This document shows positions 1 through 8,862 of a DNA stretch of 64,000 nt, piece by piece. A program made the translations under genes and the position numbers. Under the pieces are notes generated by a model. It saw only the letters and a program-made list of their open reading frames with translations, searched no databases and was not told the origin of the DNA. The first letter of the stretch is position 1, and each line of letters begins with the position of its first letter. This stretch comes from Otis tarda (Eukaryota; Chordata; Aves; Otidiformes; Otididae). The stretch covers positions 35,929,803 to 35,993,802 of the forward strand of contig CM048591.1 of the NCBI GenBank assembly GCA_026413225.1, in the 5' to 3' direction.

Positions 1-900
1 CTCAAATGTGGGCTTAAGATGTATCCTGGGAGATCATCTAACCTCGCACTTTCAGACCTCCAAGTTTCACATGCCTAGCAGCAATTCACAATTTATTTGT
101 TCTTCTTGCTAGCTCCTTTGCAAGGCTTGAGGGAATTATCAAGACTTACTAGCAATTGCAGTGGAGAACGTTTCAGCCAGGAATGAAAGTTGCTGTCATC
201 AGGTAAACAAAATCTGATGAGATTTAGTCAGAAATAAAAATTAAGCATGCATAAACCTGCTGGACTGTGACCCCCATCTATTCACAACACTCATAGGAAT
301 TTGGTTGAGTAGGCCCGGGCAGAACGTTGCTTGAAACCCCAAAGGGAAAGAGCTAAGTGTGATTCGGTGCATTATGCAGGCAGAGGCAGAACACGGTTTT
401 TACAAGCATATTAGAATATCTTTAACTCCAGGTTTGGGATCTGAATGGGCTTGACTCTTCTGTTTGTTTCCCTTCAGCCTGGGTGGGATCACTGCCTTTA
501 AGAATTTAAGAGGAATCTTGCCACCAACACCAGTAGAAATACATGGAAGCACCCTGTATAAATAGCATCACAGTTGAGCTGGTCTGATCCTTATCCTGGC
601 TAATTGTATGCCTATGCCACTTTGACATGACCGGTATTTATTTATTAGTTATAGGAAAAAGCATTCTGCTGGCTTTTCAGCAGGTTTAAGAAAAAAACTT
701 TTGCTTTTAGGGAGTGTGGGGAAGAAAGACAAAACCATAGTTCTTTCTGTCTATCTTATATGCCAAAATGATGCAATGGAGCCAAAATGGCAATATATTG
801 AAAGAATGCTTTGCTGTAAAGCACTTTGCATCCATTCAACCTATCCAGAACTCACCCAGCCTGCTAAACTAAAGCTTCCTTTCTGATTTGGGCTTGAGGT
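1..900. other. No recognisable gene; possible continuation of the Polinton remnant
   Basis: No frame on either strand shows a recognisable domain. The minus strand lies downstream of the ATPase and possible virion-protein remnants described below. Polintons usually carry capsid and protease genes in such a position, but the minus-strand frames here are broken by many stops and no capsid or protease motif was found. This stretch may be flanking host DNA or element sequence decayed beyond recognition by eye. Confidence 0.4.
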
Positions 901-1102
901 TTGGTAGACTGTAGGTTTAACTGCAAATTGGATAAGGGTGGAAACACCTTATCCAGTGGTCTCTCTTCAGTAGGCACTGTCATGATGTGTAGATTTGGAC
1001 GGAGATGTGCCTGTGAAAGCCTTGCAGGGAACAGGAGTCTGAAGGACACACTTTTACTACTTGGGTTTTTAATGAATCTACAAACCTTTACCAGCATGTG
1101 CA

Positions 1103-1291
1103 TCACTTGGGGGTTAATGCAATGCTCTCCTTCAACGCATTCCGGGCAATTTCAGAAATGGCCTTTATCAGGTCACCAGAAGGAGTGCAAGAATATTGCT
1201 TTCCTCTGCCAGGGGGAGGACCAATCAACAGCTCCAAGAGGGACAGACACTGGGACATTGTGTTCCTAAGTCTGCACTGATAACAACACAA
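1103..1291 (-). pseudogene. Possible small Polinton virion-protein remnant
   Basis: A 62-codon minus-strand frame ends with DLIKAISEIARNALKESIAL and two further residues at about 1174-1106. That pattern (a hydrophobic I-x-x-I-A/C-N-x-L helix followed by L-T-P-K) resembles the start of a short basic protein found next to the ATPase in many Polintons and adintoviruses. The expected Lys/Arg-rich continuation is not seen in frame: a stop follows directly, and the next minus-strand frame (864-1106) is only moderately basic. The position, downstream of the ATPase on the same strand, fits. The match is short and from memory, so this could be chance. Confidence 0.35.
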
Positions 1292-1473
1292 GATGTCAGT
1301 CCAGGTCCTTTCTATTTACTGTTGAACACCAGTTTTTTCTGTTTTCAATGAGTGGAGAGTCAGCTGCTCTGGCTGGAAAAGACCAGTTCTTAGCCTAAAA
1401 GCCTCTGGGGTAAAAGCACTTAAATAGGCAACCAGATACCTATGCAGTACCTACATAACTTTTTCAAATGCTT

Positions 1474-1950
1474 CTAAAAAAAACCAGGGCCTTGCAAGAT
1501 ATATCTGGCTAGGGATGCAACCTGGAGGTTGTCTCTGGGATTCTCAAATAACACCATATATTTTGTGTTGAGAGTGACTGTGCAGCTCTTTCTACCCTGG
1601 CAAATATCCTTCTGGACGCTGAGATTCCTGTAACGCAGATACTTAGTAAAAGCTTTCTCAGTTTCGTTGCTCTCACAAGCAGGGTTCATCAAATCATTGA
1701 TCACAACTGCATTTACTTTATTAGGGGAAAATAAATGGTTATCATTATAACTTTCAGATGAGTCCTCCACAAGTTTGATAAAAAAATATTTACAGAGTAG
1801 TTCCTGCCAACAACAGTCAGATCACACAATATTCTCATGCATAACAGAGAGGTAGTGGTTGGTGTTCCCCAAAATACTTTTTGCAAAATAGACCTTCCCA
1901 CAGTTGTTAGGCTGTGCCAGAATAGCAAAAGAGGGGTGCTTCCAGCACAT
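1474..1950 (-). pseudogene. FtsK/A32-type genome-packaging ATPase, Polinton family (one internal stop)
   Basis: In intact elements this ATPase is thought to pump the genome into the capsid. One minus-strand reading frame runs from an ATG at 1950-1948 to a stop at 1474-1476, 158 codons, broken only by a TGA at 1824-1822. A degenerate Walker A lies at 1914-1894 (QPNNCGKVYF, with the GK lysine kept). Walker B is VVINDLM, with N-D at about 1698-1693 where the family usually has D-D. It is followed by FTKYLRYRNLSV and then VLFENPRDNLQVASLARYIL, both strongly characteristic of this family. Family members are usually somewhat longer (about 200-250 residues), so the C-terminus seems cut by the stop at 1476. 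It begins about 40 bp past the last recognisable polymerase codons on the same strand. The frame is far better preserved than the polymerase. Confidence 0.8.
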
Positions 1951-1989
1951 GCCCATGATCAAAAACTGTAGGGAAGGCTTTTAAAATTT

Positions 1990-2145
1990 TAATTGGTACT
2001 CTCTGTCATTGACAACCTTCTCATCTTCTGAAGGGTCCTACTTCTCCTAATTCCTGATGACAGAGCACTGCTCCATCACACTCTTCTTAAGGTCATCACT
2101 GGCTGGATTTATGATACAGATCAACACGAGATCCCTCAGTGCCTC
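1990..2145 (-). pseudogene. PolB C-terminal tail beyond the LTR-1 insertion
   Basis: This short segment resumes the polymerase after the LTR-1 insertion. The best frame contains DEKVVNDREYQLKF, which fits the family's C-terminal region with its conserved Lys/Tyr/Arg-rich stretch near the end. Stops lie on both sides. The bases 2141-2145 are the copy of the LTR target-site duplication on this side. The assignment rests mostly on position and a weak residue match. Confidence 0.5.
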
Positions 2146-2200
2146 TGTTCTGGTTTTGTTTGGTGAGAGGAGGCCTAAGGTGGTAGCTTCTGTAGGAAAC

Positions 2201-2282
2201 TGCTAGAAGTTGCTCCCCTTTGTTCAGTGGACTCGGCCAAGTTGCTAGAAGTTGCTCCCCTTTGTTCAGTGGACTCGGCCAA
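2201..2282 (+). repeat. 42-bp tandem duplication inside LTR-1
   Basis: The text starting TGCTAGAAGTTGCTCCCCTT at 2201 is repeated from 2243, a period of 42 bp, with the copies identical as far as GGACTCGGCCAA. Confidence 0.9.
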
Positions 2283-2659
2283 GGCCAAGCCAATTGGTAA
2301 CAGAATGTTCTGTGATAACGCCTCTGTGATAATATATTTAAGAAGGGGAAAACAGAAAAGAAAAAATAGACAAGATGTGAAGCAGCTGAGCAGAGGCAGA
2401 GAAGGGGAGGCGCAAGCCTCGTGGGCCTTGCAGGCCTCACCCTCTGGCCTCCTGCCAGGTGGCCAACTGGGCTCGACTCGGCCCAGCCCTGCTGCAAGAA
2501 GTGGAGAGGAGATGAGATGTGAATGAGATGTAAAAAAGATCCTGAGAGGTGTCTGCCAGCCTGTTGTGAATAATTTTTCTTGTGAGAGGAACAGCTGCAG
2601 ATGCCAAAGTCAGTGAAGAAGGAGGGGGAGGAGTAATGTGGTTCCTGGCCAAGGTTCTC

Positions 2660-2760
2660 CTGCAGCCTGTGGTGATGACCATGGTGGAGCAGGTTGTCCC
2701 CCTGCAGCCCATGGAGGTCCACGGAGGAGCAGAGATTCACCTGCAGCCTGGGGAGAACCC
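2660..2760 (+). repeat. Imperfect 39-42-bp repeats with CTGCAGCC in LTR-1
   Basis: CTGCAGCC recurs at 2660, 2702 and 2741. Two of the intervals contain related ATGG, GGAGCAG text. This is a degenerate short tandem array in the U3-like part of the LTR. Confidence 0.6.
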
Positions 2761-3312
2761 CACACCGGGGCAGGCGGAGGACTGAAGGAGGCTGTGGCCC
2801 ATGGAGGACCTGCTGGGGCAGCCGTTCTAAAGGGACTGCACCCCGTGGAAGAGATGACCCACGCCGGAGCAGTTTCATGAAGGACTGTGGCCCGTGGGAG
2901 GGGCTCCACGAAGGAGCAGGGGAGAAATGCAAGGAGTTCTTCCCCCTACGATGAAGCAGCAGCGTAAAACAACGTGTGATGAACTGACTGCAACCCCCAT
3001 TCCCTCTTCCCCACTGTGCTGCTTGGAGTGGGAGAAGGTAGTAGGGATAATGTTAAGCCTGGGAAGAGGGAGCGGTGGGGGGAGGTTATCTCATTCTCTG
3101 TCTCATTATCCTGCTATTTTTAGTAATAAATGAATAGTTTTCCCCAAGTCGAGTCTGTTTTGCCCATAACGGTAACTTTAAGGATTTCTCCCCGTCCTTA
3201 TCTCAAACCTCGAGCCGTTTTTCTTATATCATCTCCCCCTATTCTCTCGGAGGGTGGGGGGAGTGAGAGAGAGACTGCGTAGTCTTGTCCTGATAGGGGC
3301 TGAACTACAACA

Positions 3313-4567
3313 GCCTCAAAATTGATATTTTCTCTGTTTGTTGCTTTTAGAGTGACACCTTTAACCTTTAAACAACACTTGCCTCCAGACTGCAAGTAGC
3401 CATAGGATTTGGGGCCTGATGACAGAAACTCCATAATGTGCTTGTGTGGTGGCAAATTGTCTGTCAACTCACCTAAATAGTCCCTGAGCAGCAGCATCCA
3501 GACCCCTAGATGACACAAACGTCACAGAATCTGTGTCATGATAAAGGCAACATGCAGGGCATGGAAGAGATCAGAAAGCTTGAGGCCTGGGTATGCCGTG
3601 GTGAAGCACACTATGAAAATGTTAGCGTTACACTCCAGGATCATGTATCCTTTGGCATGCTTCCATGAGACAGCGGGTGCATCCTTATCAGGAGCACACA
3701 TCATAAGCCAGAGAAAATAGGTAACCCTGCAACACATCTGATTCTCTTACAATGGCAGTGTTGCATAGGTTGGATCTCTGTCTCAATCTTCCCCATAAGG
3801 AATTTGAGAATGGTTTTCCAATTTGGCATTTGGCAGGGTTTTTCTTAATATGCTTAGGCCACAAAATGACGTCTTCTTTTTGCCTGTAATCTTCAACATA
3901 ATAGCTTTTTTGTCATCATCTGTGTACTAGGCTGGGTAGCCTGAAGCTTCCCGCTTCTGGTGGAGGTGGGGTTTTCTATAATGTGGGAAAAGACTCCTAC
4001 CCCCTATTCAGAATGTCAAAACTCATAGATTTCACAGACCCTGTAACCCTTCTCCAGAGCCTTGTTCAGTTCCAGGGAATATCAGGTACCCACAAGGGCT
4101 GCTTTTTCATTGCTACAGATGCAAAGGGCTTGGCAGCTTTCTGCACAAGCACGGCACAAGGGAAATAGTAGCTTGCCATTTACCCTTATGGGAAGCACAG
4201 GGAGAAAGAGCCCATGAGGTGGGTACACCTTTAATTTGAACATCCGAAAGGCTATCAGGGTGTCAAAACTCTCAAAAATAACTCCAGGGTGTCCAAGAAG
4301 GTAGTGTTTTGTTTTGTTGATGAAGGGATAGAGGCTAGCAAGATCATACTAATGTATTCTTCTGTCAGTGACTGGCTTGTCATACTCACAGATGACATTT
4401 GTCCTGCCACCAAAAAGCACATTTCTGGGGACCAGCAATGTGAGCAGTTTGTGTGCAAGTTCCATGTCTGATTTTGTTGTAGTGACCCATTCATGCACCT
4501 GTTTGGATCTGATTTTAAAACCTACTCTCTTCAGGTGGTCCATCTTTTGTTGTGTTTTGTAATACAC
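3313..4567 (-). pseudogene. PolB polymerase-domain segment (GGRT, motifs A, B, C, C-terminal block)
   Basis: This segment holds the catalytic palm. PRNVLFGGRTNV (about 4432-4397) is the linker motif between the exonuclease and polymerase domains. Motif A, DLASLYP, sits at 4345-4325 in a frame shifted relative to the GGRT frame. Motif B is near 3840-3781 (NSLWGRLR in place of the usual NSFWGKFG-like text). Motif C, YHDTDS, has both catalytic aspartates at 3537-3529, but a frameshift just upstream separates it from the CFTTAYPGLKL frame (ORF 3522-3737). ORF 3198-3518 continues with DYLGELTDN, FLSSGPKSYGYLQSG and KVKGVTLKATNRENINFEA, ending exactly at the LTR-1 junction (3312/3313). At least three frameshifts and several stops are present. 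Confidence 0.85.
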
Positions 4568-5000
4568 ATATCCAAAGCAGGCCCCTGCCAGAGCGTTGCA
4601 GTCATTTTCATTGTAGCATTTGAAACACTCATGGAGAAAGCAGTCATTTAATTAAAAAGCTATTGGCACCCTATCAATGACTACATGGACATCTAAGATA
4701 CAGGATCCTACTTGATATTCACCACCTTGTAACACATGACAGATTTGACTATTTTAGGTTTTGGCCACATGTATAAGCCATTGAATAGAAAGGGTTAAAT
4801 ATCTCTTTTTTCTCTGACGGTAGCTCTCTGCAGGGAGGAGTGTAACCGTGCTAGGTTTAAGGAACATAAACTCATACCTGGACATGCAAGTAGAAACCAA
4901 TGTAATGTACTACAAGGGATCTCTACAGCAACAAACCTTCATCATTTCACTATTCTTTTTCTCAGAATGTGTGATTGGTCATCACTATAATCTCATTCTT

Positions 5001-6117
5001 CTATGATCGGTAGGCATCCCTCAACATTTTTACATCTTGTTGGCAATAGTCACTCTGTTCATTTTGCAAGTCAAAAATATCCCAATTAGTTTTGTGCCAT
5101 GCCAAGAACTGTCTTTTTTCTTCAAGCATCATGCTGTCCAGCCCATAATATTCCAGTGGTGGAAGAAGGACCACACAACTTTGATTTTCAGCAGTGTTGA
5201 AAAAAAAATGGGAGAAATACATAACTGTTGGCACATCTTCATACTCAAAGCTTAGGGAAGGCTGCCTGGTTTCAGGGACAAAAAAATTTAAGGAGTCTGA
5301 AATGTATAGTCAGGCTAGGTACTTCTATGTATGTGAGTTTACCCCCCTGAGTGATTAATTTAACATGCATTTTTTTCATTTAGAAGCTCACTAACAATAG
5401 TAGCCATCATAGCCTTTGGCATTATGTGCTAGGAAAGTGTAGCTGCAAAGCTTTGTGTCCATAAATAAAGTGAACGAAGTCCACAAGACATGTGTCACCT
5501 TTAAACTTCCATTCTCCTTTATTTTTCCTTTCTGCCCCTTCTTCTTCATCCCAAGGGGTGTCTGGAGATAATTCATGGAAAAAAAAATGTAGTTTGGGAT
5601 ATGTGTTGCTGTCTCCTGCATACATTCCATGTCACAGATAATACAGCCTTGACCTTCTCCTGGATTTTTGATCATGGGCATGAAACATTGGTGCTGGTTT
5701 ACATTACAGACCTGTGTATAGCACATTTGGCACTTTTACATTTTTGCTGTTTTTCTAGACAGACATTGCATTTTTCACAAAAGAATCGTAGCCAAACAAT
5801 AAATTACTTTTTTCAGCAGCCAGAGCTTTGAGGGTCTCTGTAAGCATTTCCCAGAACTGCAGAACAGGCTGCAGCTAGGGTATCTTACACTTCCCCCCAC
5901 AGCACCCCCCCCGAAAAAATGCATGGTCATGAGACAAGCAGAGCTGGAAACAATAACAACTATGGCCATGGTTATACAATGTATGACAAAACTCACAAAA
6001 ATTTCTCACCCTAGATATCTTCCTGACCTTCTTAACACTATAATAATGTTCATCATATAAAAAGAAGGAAACAAATCTCAGGTTGTCATTCAGCTCCAAA
6101 ATCTGCCAACCTTTCAA
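5001..6117 (-). pseudogene. PolB zinc-binding and exonuclease segment
   Basis: ORF 5875-6117 carries CEFCHTLYNHGHSC (C at 5997), a Cys/His cluster seen in Polinton PolB ahead of the exonuclease. ORF 5391-5726 carries another Cys/His run (CNVNQHQC), exonuclease motif I DMECMQETATHIPNYIFF (D at 5633, E at 5627) and exonuclease motif II FLAHNAKGYDGYYC (D at 5408). ORF 5001-5234 carries motif III DYCQQDVKMLRDAY (Y at 5048, D at 5036). All four catalytic acidic residues of the proofreading site are therefore still encoded, although in separated ORFs. Confidence 0.85.
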
Positions 6118-6142
6118 CCCCTCAGACAGGATGATGATACAC

Positions 6143-6752
6143 TGTCCTGATTTTGGCTAGGACAGAGTTAATTTCCTTCCTAGTAGCTGGTATAGTGCTG
6201 TGTTTTGGATTCAGTATGAGAACAATGTTGATAATACACTGATGTTTTAGTTGTTGCTAAGTAGTGCTTATACTAAGTTAAGGACTTTTTCAACTTCTCA
6301 TGCTTTGCCAGTGGGAAGGTCGGAGGTGCAGAAGAAGCTGAGAGGGGCACAGCCAAGACAGCTGACCCAAACTGGCTGAACATATGTTCCATACCATATG
6401 ACATCATGCTCTGTCTTTAAACTGGGAGAGTTGGCCAGGGGGTGGTGATCACTGCTCTGGGACTGCAGGTCATTGCTCGGCAGATAGTAAGTGGCTGCAT
6501 CACTTGTTTCTCTTTGGTTTTGTTTCTGTCTCTTTTTGTGTTGGTTTTTTTTTTTTCCTTTTCATTACAATTATTTATTACTATAATTATCATTTTATTT
6601 TATTTTATTTCAATTACTAAACTGTTCTTATCTCCACCCATGAGTTTTCTTACTTTTACCCATCTGATTCTCTCCCCTGTCCCTCCACGGGAGGGTAGGG
6701 TGAGCGAGCAGCTGTGTGGTACTTAGTTGCCAACTGGGGTTAAACCACAACA
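6143..6752 (+). mobile_element. Solo LTR (LTR-2), ERVL-like, inserted in PolB
   Basis: The 610-bp element starts TGTCCTGATTTTGGCTAGGA and ends GGGGTTAAACCACAACA. From memory the whole text closely follows a very abundant neoavian LTR, including TAGCTGGTATAGTGCTGTG, the GACATCATGCTC stretch, the pyrimidine/AT-rich middle and the GTGAGCGAGCAGCTGTGTGG tail. No gag or pol sequence is attached. The flanking pentamers (TACAC on the left, TATGT on the right) are not identical, so the target duplication is decayed or the boundary is off by a base or two. It separates the N-terminal PolB segment from the Cys/His and exonuclease segment. Confidence 0.85.
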
Positions 6753-7260
6753 TATGTATATTAGTGTGTAGCAGATTGTCATGCAAAGGTATATCACTCG
6801 ACATGACCTTTCCATGCACAAACCACCACAGTTTGTCATGTAGATCTTTGCTCTGCTTAACAGTTCTACATCTGTCAGGTCCTTCTTGGCTGTGAGTGCT
6901 GCGACACTTGCAGCAAAACAGATATTATTGCCACTGTTACACAGAACAATTAAATAGTTCTGCTTTTTGACTGTAATTTTGGATTAGGCAATAGGCTGCA
7001 GGGTTCTGAAAACCCTGCCACCTATGGCTTTCATGTACTTTGCAGGAGAGTACTGACCCAATCTAAAAATTCTGTTGCACTTACATTGTTTAAATGAATA
7101 GTGGGAGGAAATAGAGAGTCATGCATGCTGACAGCTTCAAGATAGAGCTAAGCATAATCATCAACAGCTGGCATAAATGATCAAAAATTTGCTCTACACG
7201 CTGAACAAATATTTCATAAGCTCCAACTTGGGATACTGGATCTAAAGTAACAAATCTGTA
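6753..7260 (-). pseudogene. PolB N-terminal segment upstream of LTR-2
   Basis: Minus-strand codons from 7258 read RFVTLDPVSQVGAYEIFVQR. After a frameshift near 7165 a region follows with MHDSLFPPTIHLNNVSATEF and LDWVSTLLQST. Further down (about 6960-6890) lies LCNSGNNICFAASVAALTA. The N-S/D-x-N-x-C-F-A motif and the preceding L-Q-S end are landmarks of the N-terminal region of Polinton polymerases. There is an in-frame stop in the middle and at least one frameshift. The start codon was not identified. Confidence 0.7.
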
Positions 7261-7272
7261 TTATTCTACATA

Positions 7273-8700
7273 TTGCCCAGCTCTGAACCTCTGCACTGGC
7301 CAGTCCCACTGCCTAACATGCTCCATGGCAACTACAGGGCCAACTGCTGCCTCCTCCACCTCTGCTACTATAACTGGTATGTCCCTTCCAGGGGGTCATC
7401 TTCTACCCTAGTTGGGAGGCTTGCTCACTGGTCACACATTCAGAAAAACAGTTTGCACCTAAGGGCTCTGGTAGTCCCCCCTTGCTAATAAAACACTTGC
7501 AGTGGTGTAAAATCCCTTTGGCTTTCCTCATTAGCAGACTTTGTTCTAACTTTTTTTTTTTTTTCTGTTTGGCTGGCCTGTAAGCCAAGAGCCCAGATCT
7601 AACCAACCCACCAACCCTTTTATCCCCAGGAAACTGCTAGCTACTCCTCTGTGCTTGAAAATAAATAATCATGGTTTGTGAGTGCTAAAACCTTTCTTAC
7701 TCTTTACTGTTGCACTTCCCAAAAACTGGCTTAGCTGTACTAATTAATGGCCTTGTTTGTAACACTATGTTTTGCTTTGATGTCCTGTGAACAATAGTCA
7801 CAGCCTTATCAGCACCTCTAGCACTTGTATGACCACTCTTACAACTTCTTCAGCCTCTGTCACAGCACCACTGGCTGCTGATGTTCTCTGAGAGCAAAGA
7901 GCTGCAGTCTCTGTCCCAAATCCTGGGTCTTGCTGCTTTTGCAGTTATCAGGATGTTCTAGCAGAACAGTCTTGATAGCATGCTCAGTCCTCCACCTCTT
8001 ATTTGCAGCACCAACCTAAGGATACAGAGACATATATAGCACTAGCCTGGGCCCCATAGTGGTGTTATAAGTAGAAGATCCCCCACGACCACAGGGAAAG
8101 GGAGCTTCCCACCACTACCCATCCTCTCTGTGTGACACTGACCTTGAAATCCAGTTTGTGGTTCATGGGCCCATTGGCTAGTTCTTCTGGTTCACCTCAT
8201 CTTTTTTGGTATTCCCTGAGGTTCTTTTCTTTATTACCCCCACATGCATATTCTTCTGAAGTTGGCATTTTGCTCTGGTTTTCCACTTTTGCAGACAGGA
8301 TTGCCTGTGTCTTGCAGCACTGAGCAAAGCCTTGAGCCTGCCCCAGTTGCCCTGTGTGGCCATCCTGCTGGGCTGAGTGCGAGAGCCTCTTGGTCCGACT
8401 CACAGCATCAGTCTCTTCTTTGCACACAACAGGGTCTGCACCATGGGCCCCTTGGTGGGCCTCCTAGGAAGGGTCTACAGCCCTTGGGCATATTTCCCCA
8501 CCCTTTTGGCACCCCTCAGCCCTCTTGAGGTCACCCTCCCTCAATGTTTTGGGCTTGTTGTGCAGCCTGGTGAAGTAAGGGACCCCAGCCCAGCCCCAAG
8601 TTCTGTTTAATTGCTTTCTATTCACATTTAAACTTTAATTAGTCATCCAATTAGTTCTTATTAAATAATACTTTATCCATTTTATACCTATGCTTTCATT
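7273..8700. other. No recognisable gene; possible further Polinton sequence
   Basis: This lies immediately upstream of the PolB start on the minus strand. A minus-strand frame at 7403-7606 is Cys-containing (HHCKC, NCFSEC), and minus-strand text at 8178-8427 and near 7990-7800 stays open for 60-76 codons. None shows an integrase, protease or capsid motif I can name. It could be decayed element sequence or ordinary host DNA. Confidence 0.3.
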
Positions 8701-8702
8701 TG

Positions 8703-8862
8703 TTTTATATATTTAATTTCTACATTTTTATAAACTTATATATATAATACTATCTTTATATACAAGTGTATATGTGTAAACACATATTTTTACATATATA
8801 TCTTTATACAGATATATCTCTATATATGTATATTTTGCATATATATGTATATATTTTTGTAT
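8703..8862. repeat. TA-rich simple repeat
   Basis: The stretch is dominated by ATATAT/TATGTA alternation with interspersed TTTATA and CATATA. It is low-complexity AT-rich sequence that produces a meaningless Tyr/Ile-rich ORF on the minus strand. Confidence 0.85.

Larger units (their letters stand above)
2146..3312 (+). mobile_element. Solo LTR (LTR-1) of an endogenous retrovirus inserted in PolB
   Basis: The element begins TGTTCTGG and ends CTACAACA, giving the TG...CA ends of a retroviral LTR. It is flanked by an identical 5-bp duplication, GCCTC, at 2141-2145 and 3313-3317. The Polinton polymerase frame stops precisely at 3313 and its tail resumes beyond 2145, which confirms the boundaries independently. 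An AATAAA lies at 3125-3130. The 3' portion (a CCTTATCTCAAACC-like stretch, then a pyrimidine-rich run and GTGAGAGAGAGACTG) resembles common neoavian LTR 3' ends known from memory. No internal retroviral genes are present, so this is a solo LTR of 1167 bp. A 5-bp duplication is compatible with an ERVL-type element, but the family was not determined. Confidence 0.85.
1990..7260 (-). pseudogene. Protein-primed family-B DNA polymerase (Polinton PolB), broken by stops, frameshifts and two LTR insertions
   Basis: This is the replicative polymerase of a Polinton-type element. On the minus strand the family's landmarks appear in the right order. They are an N-terminal region (7258-6890), a Cys/His cluster (about 5997-5955) and exonuclease motif I DMECMQE with D at 5633. 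Next come exonuclease motif II AHNAKGYDGY with D at about 5408 and motif III YCQQD at 5048-5034. Then follow GGRT (about 4414-4403), polymerase motif A DLASLYP (4345-4325), motif B KPFSNSLWGRLR (3816-3781), motif C HDTDS (3540-3526) and a C-terminal block DYLGELTDN (from about 3480). Several frameshifts separate these blocks. Without the two solo LTRs the span is about 3.5 kb, roughly 1160 codons, a normal full length. It cannot encode an active enzyme as it stands. Assignment to PolB is secure; Polinton versus adintovirus cannot be settled by eye. Confidence 0.88.
900..7400 (-). mobile_element. Degenerate Polinton/Maverick (adintovirus-like) DNA element
   Basis: The minus strand holds in linear order a protein-primed family-B DNA polymerase (about 7260 to 1990), an FtsK/A32-type packaging ATPase (1950 to 1474) and possibly a short virion-protein remnant near 1174. 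This polymerase plus ATPase pairing on one strand is characteristic of Polintons/Mavericks and the related adintoviruses. It separates them from bidnaviruses, which have the polymerase without this ATPase. Both genes carry stops, and the polymerase carries several frameshifts. Two solo LTRs (2146-3312 and 6143-6752) sit inside the polymerase, so they arrived later. I found no terminal inverted repeats, integrase, protease or major capsid gene, so the true ends are unknown and the limits given are the range with recognisable or suspected coding remnants. Confidence 0.85.

Noticed and set aside
2096-2932. 278-codon open frame on the minus strand
   Set aside because: It lies almost wholly inside LTR-1 in antisense, is Pro/Ser/His-rich without domain character, and reflects the GC-rich repeated LTR text.
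6138-6757. Target-site duplication for LTR-2
   Set aside because: TACAC and TATGT on the two sides are not identical, so no duplication can be claimed.
900-7400. Bidnavirus, adenovirus or mitochondrial-plasmid origin for the polymerase
   Set aside because: The adjacent FtsK/A32-type ATPase on the same strand and the specific PolB block text fit Polinton/adintovirus better. A profile search would be needed to exclude the alternatives fully.
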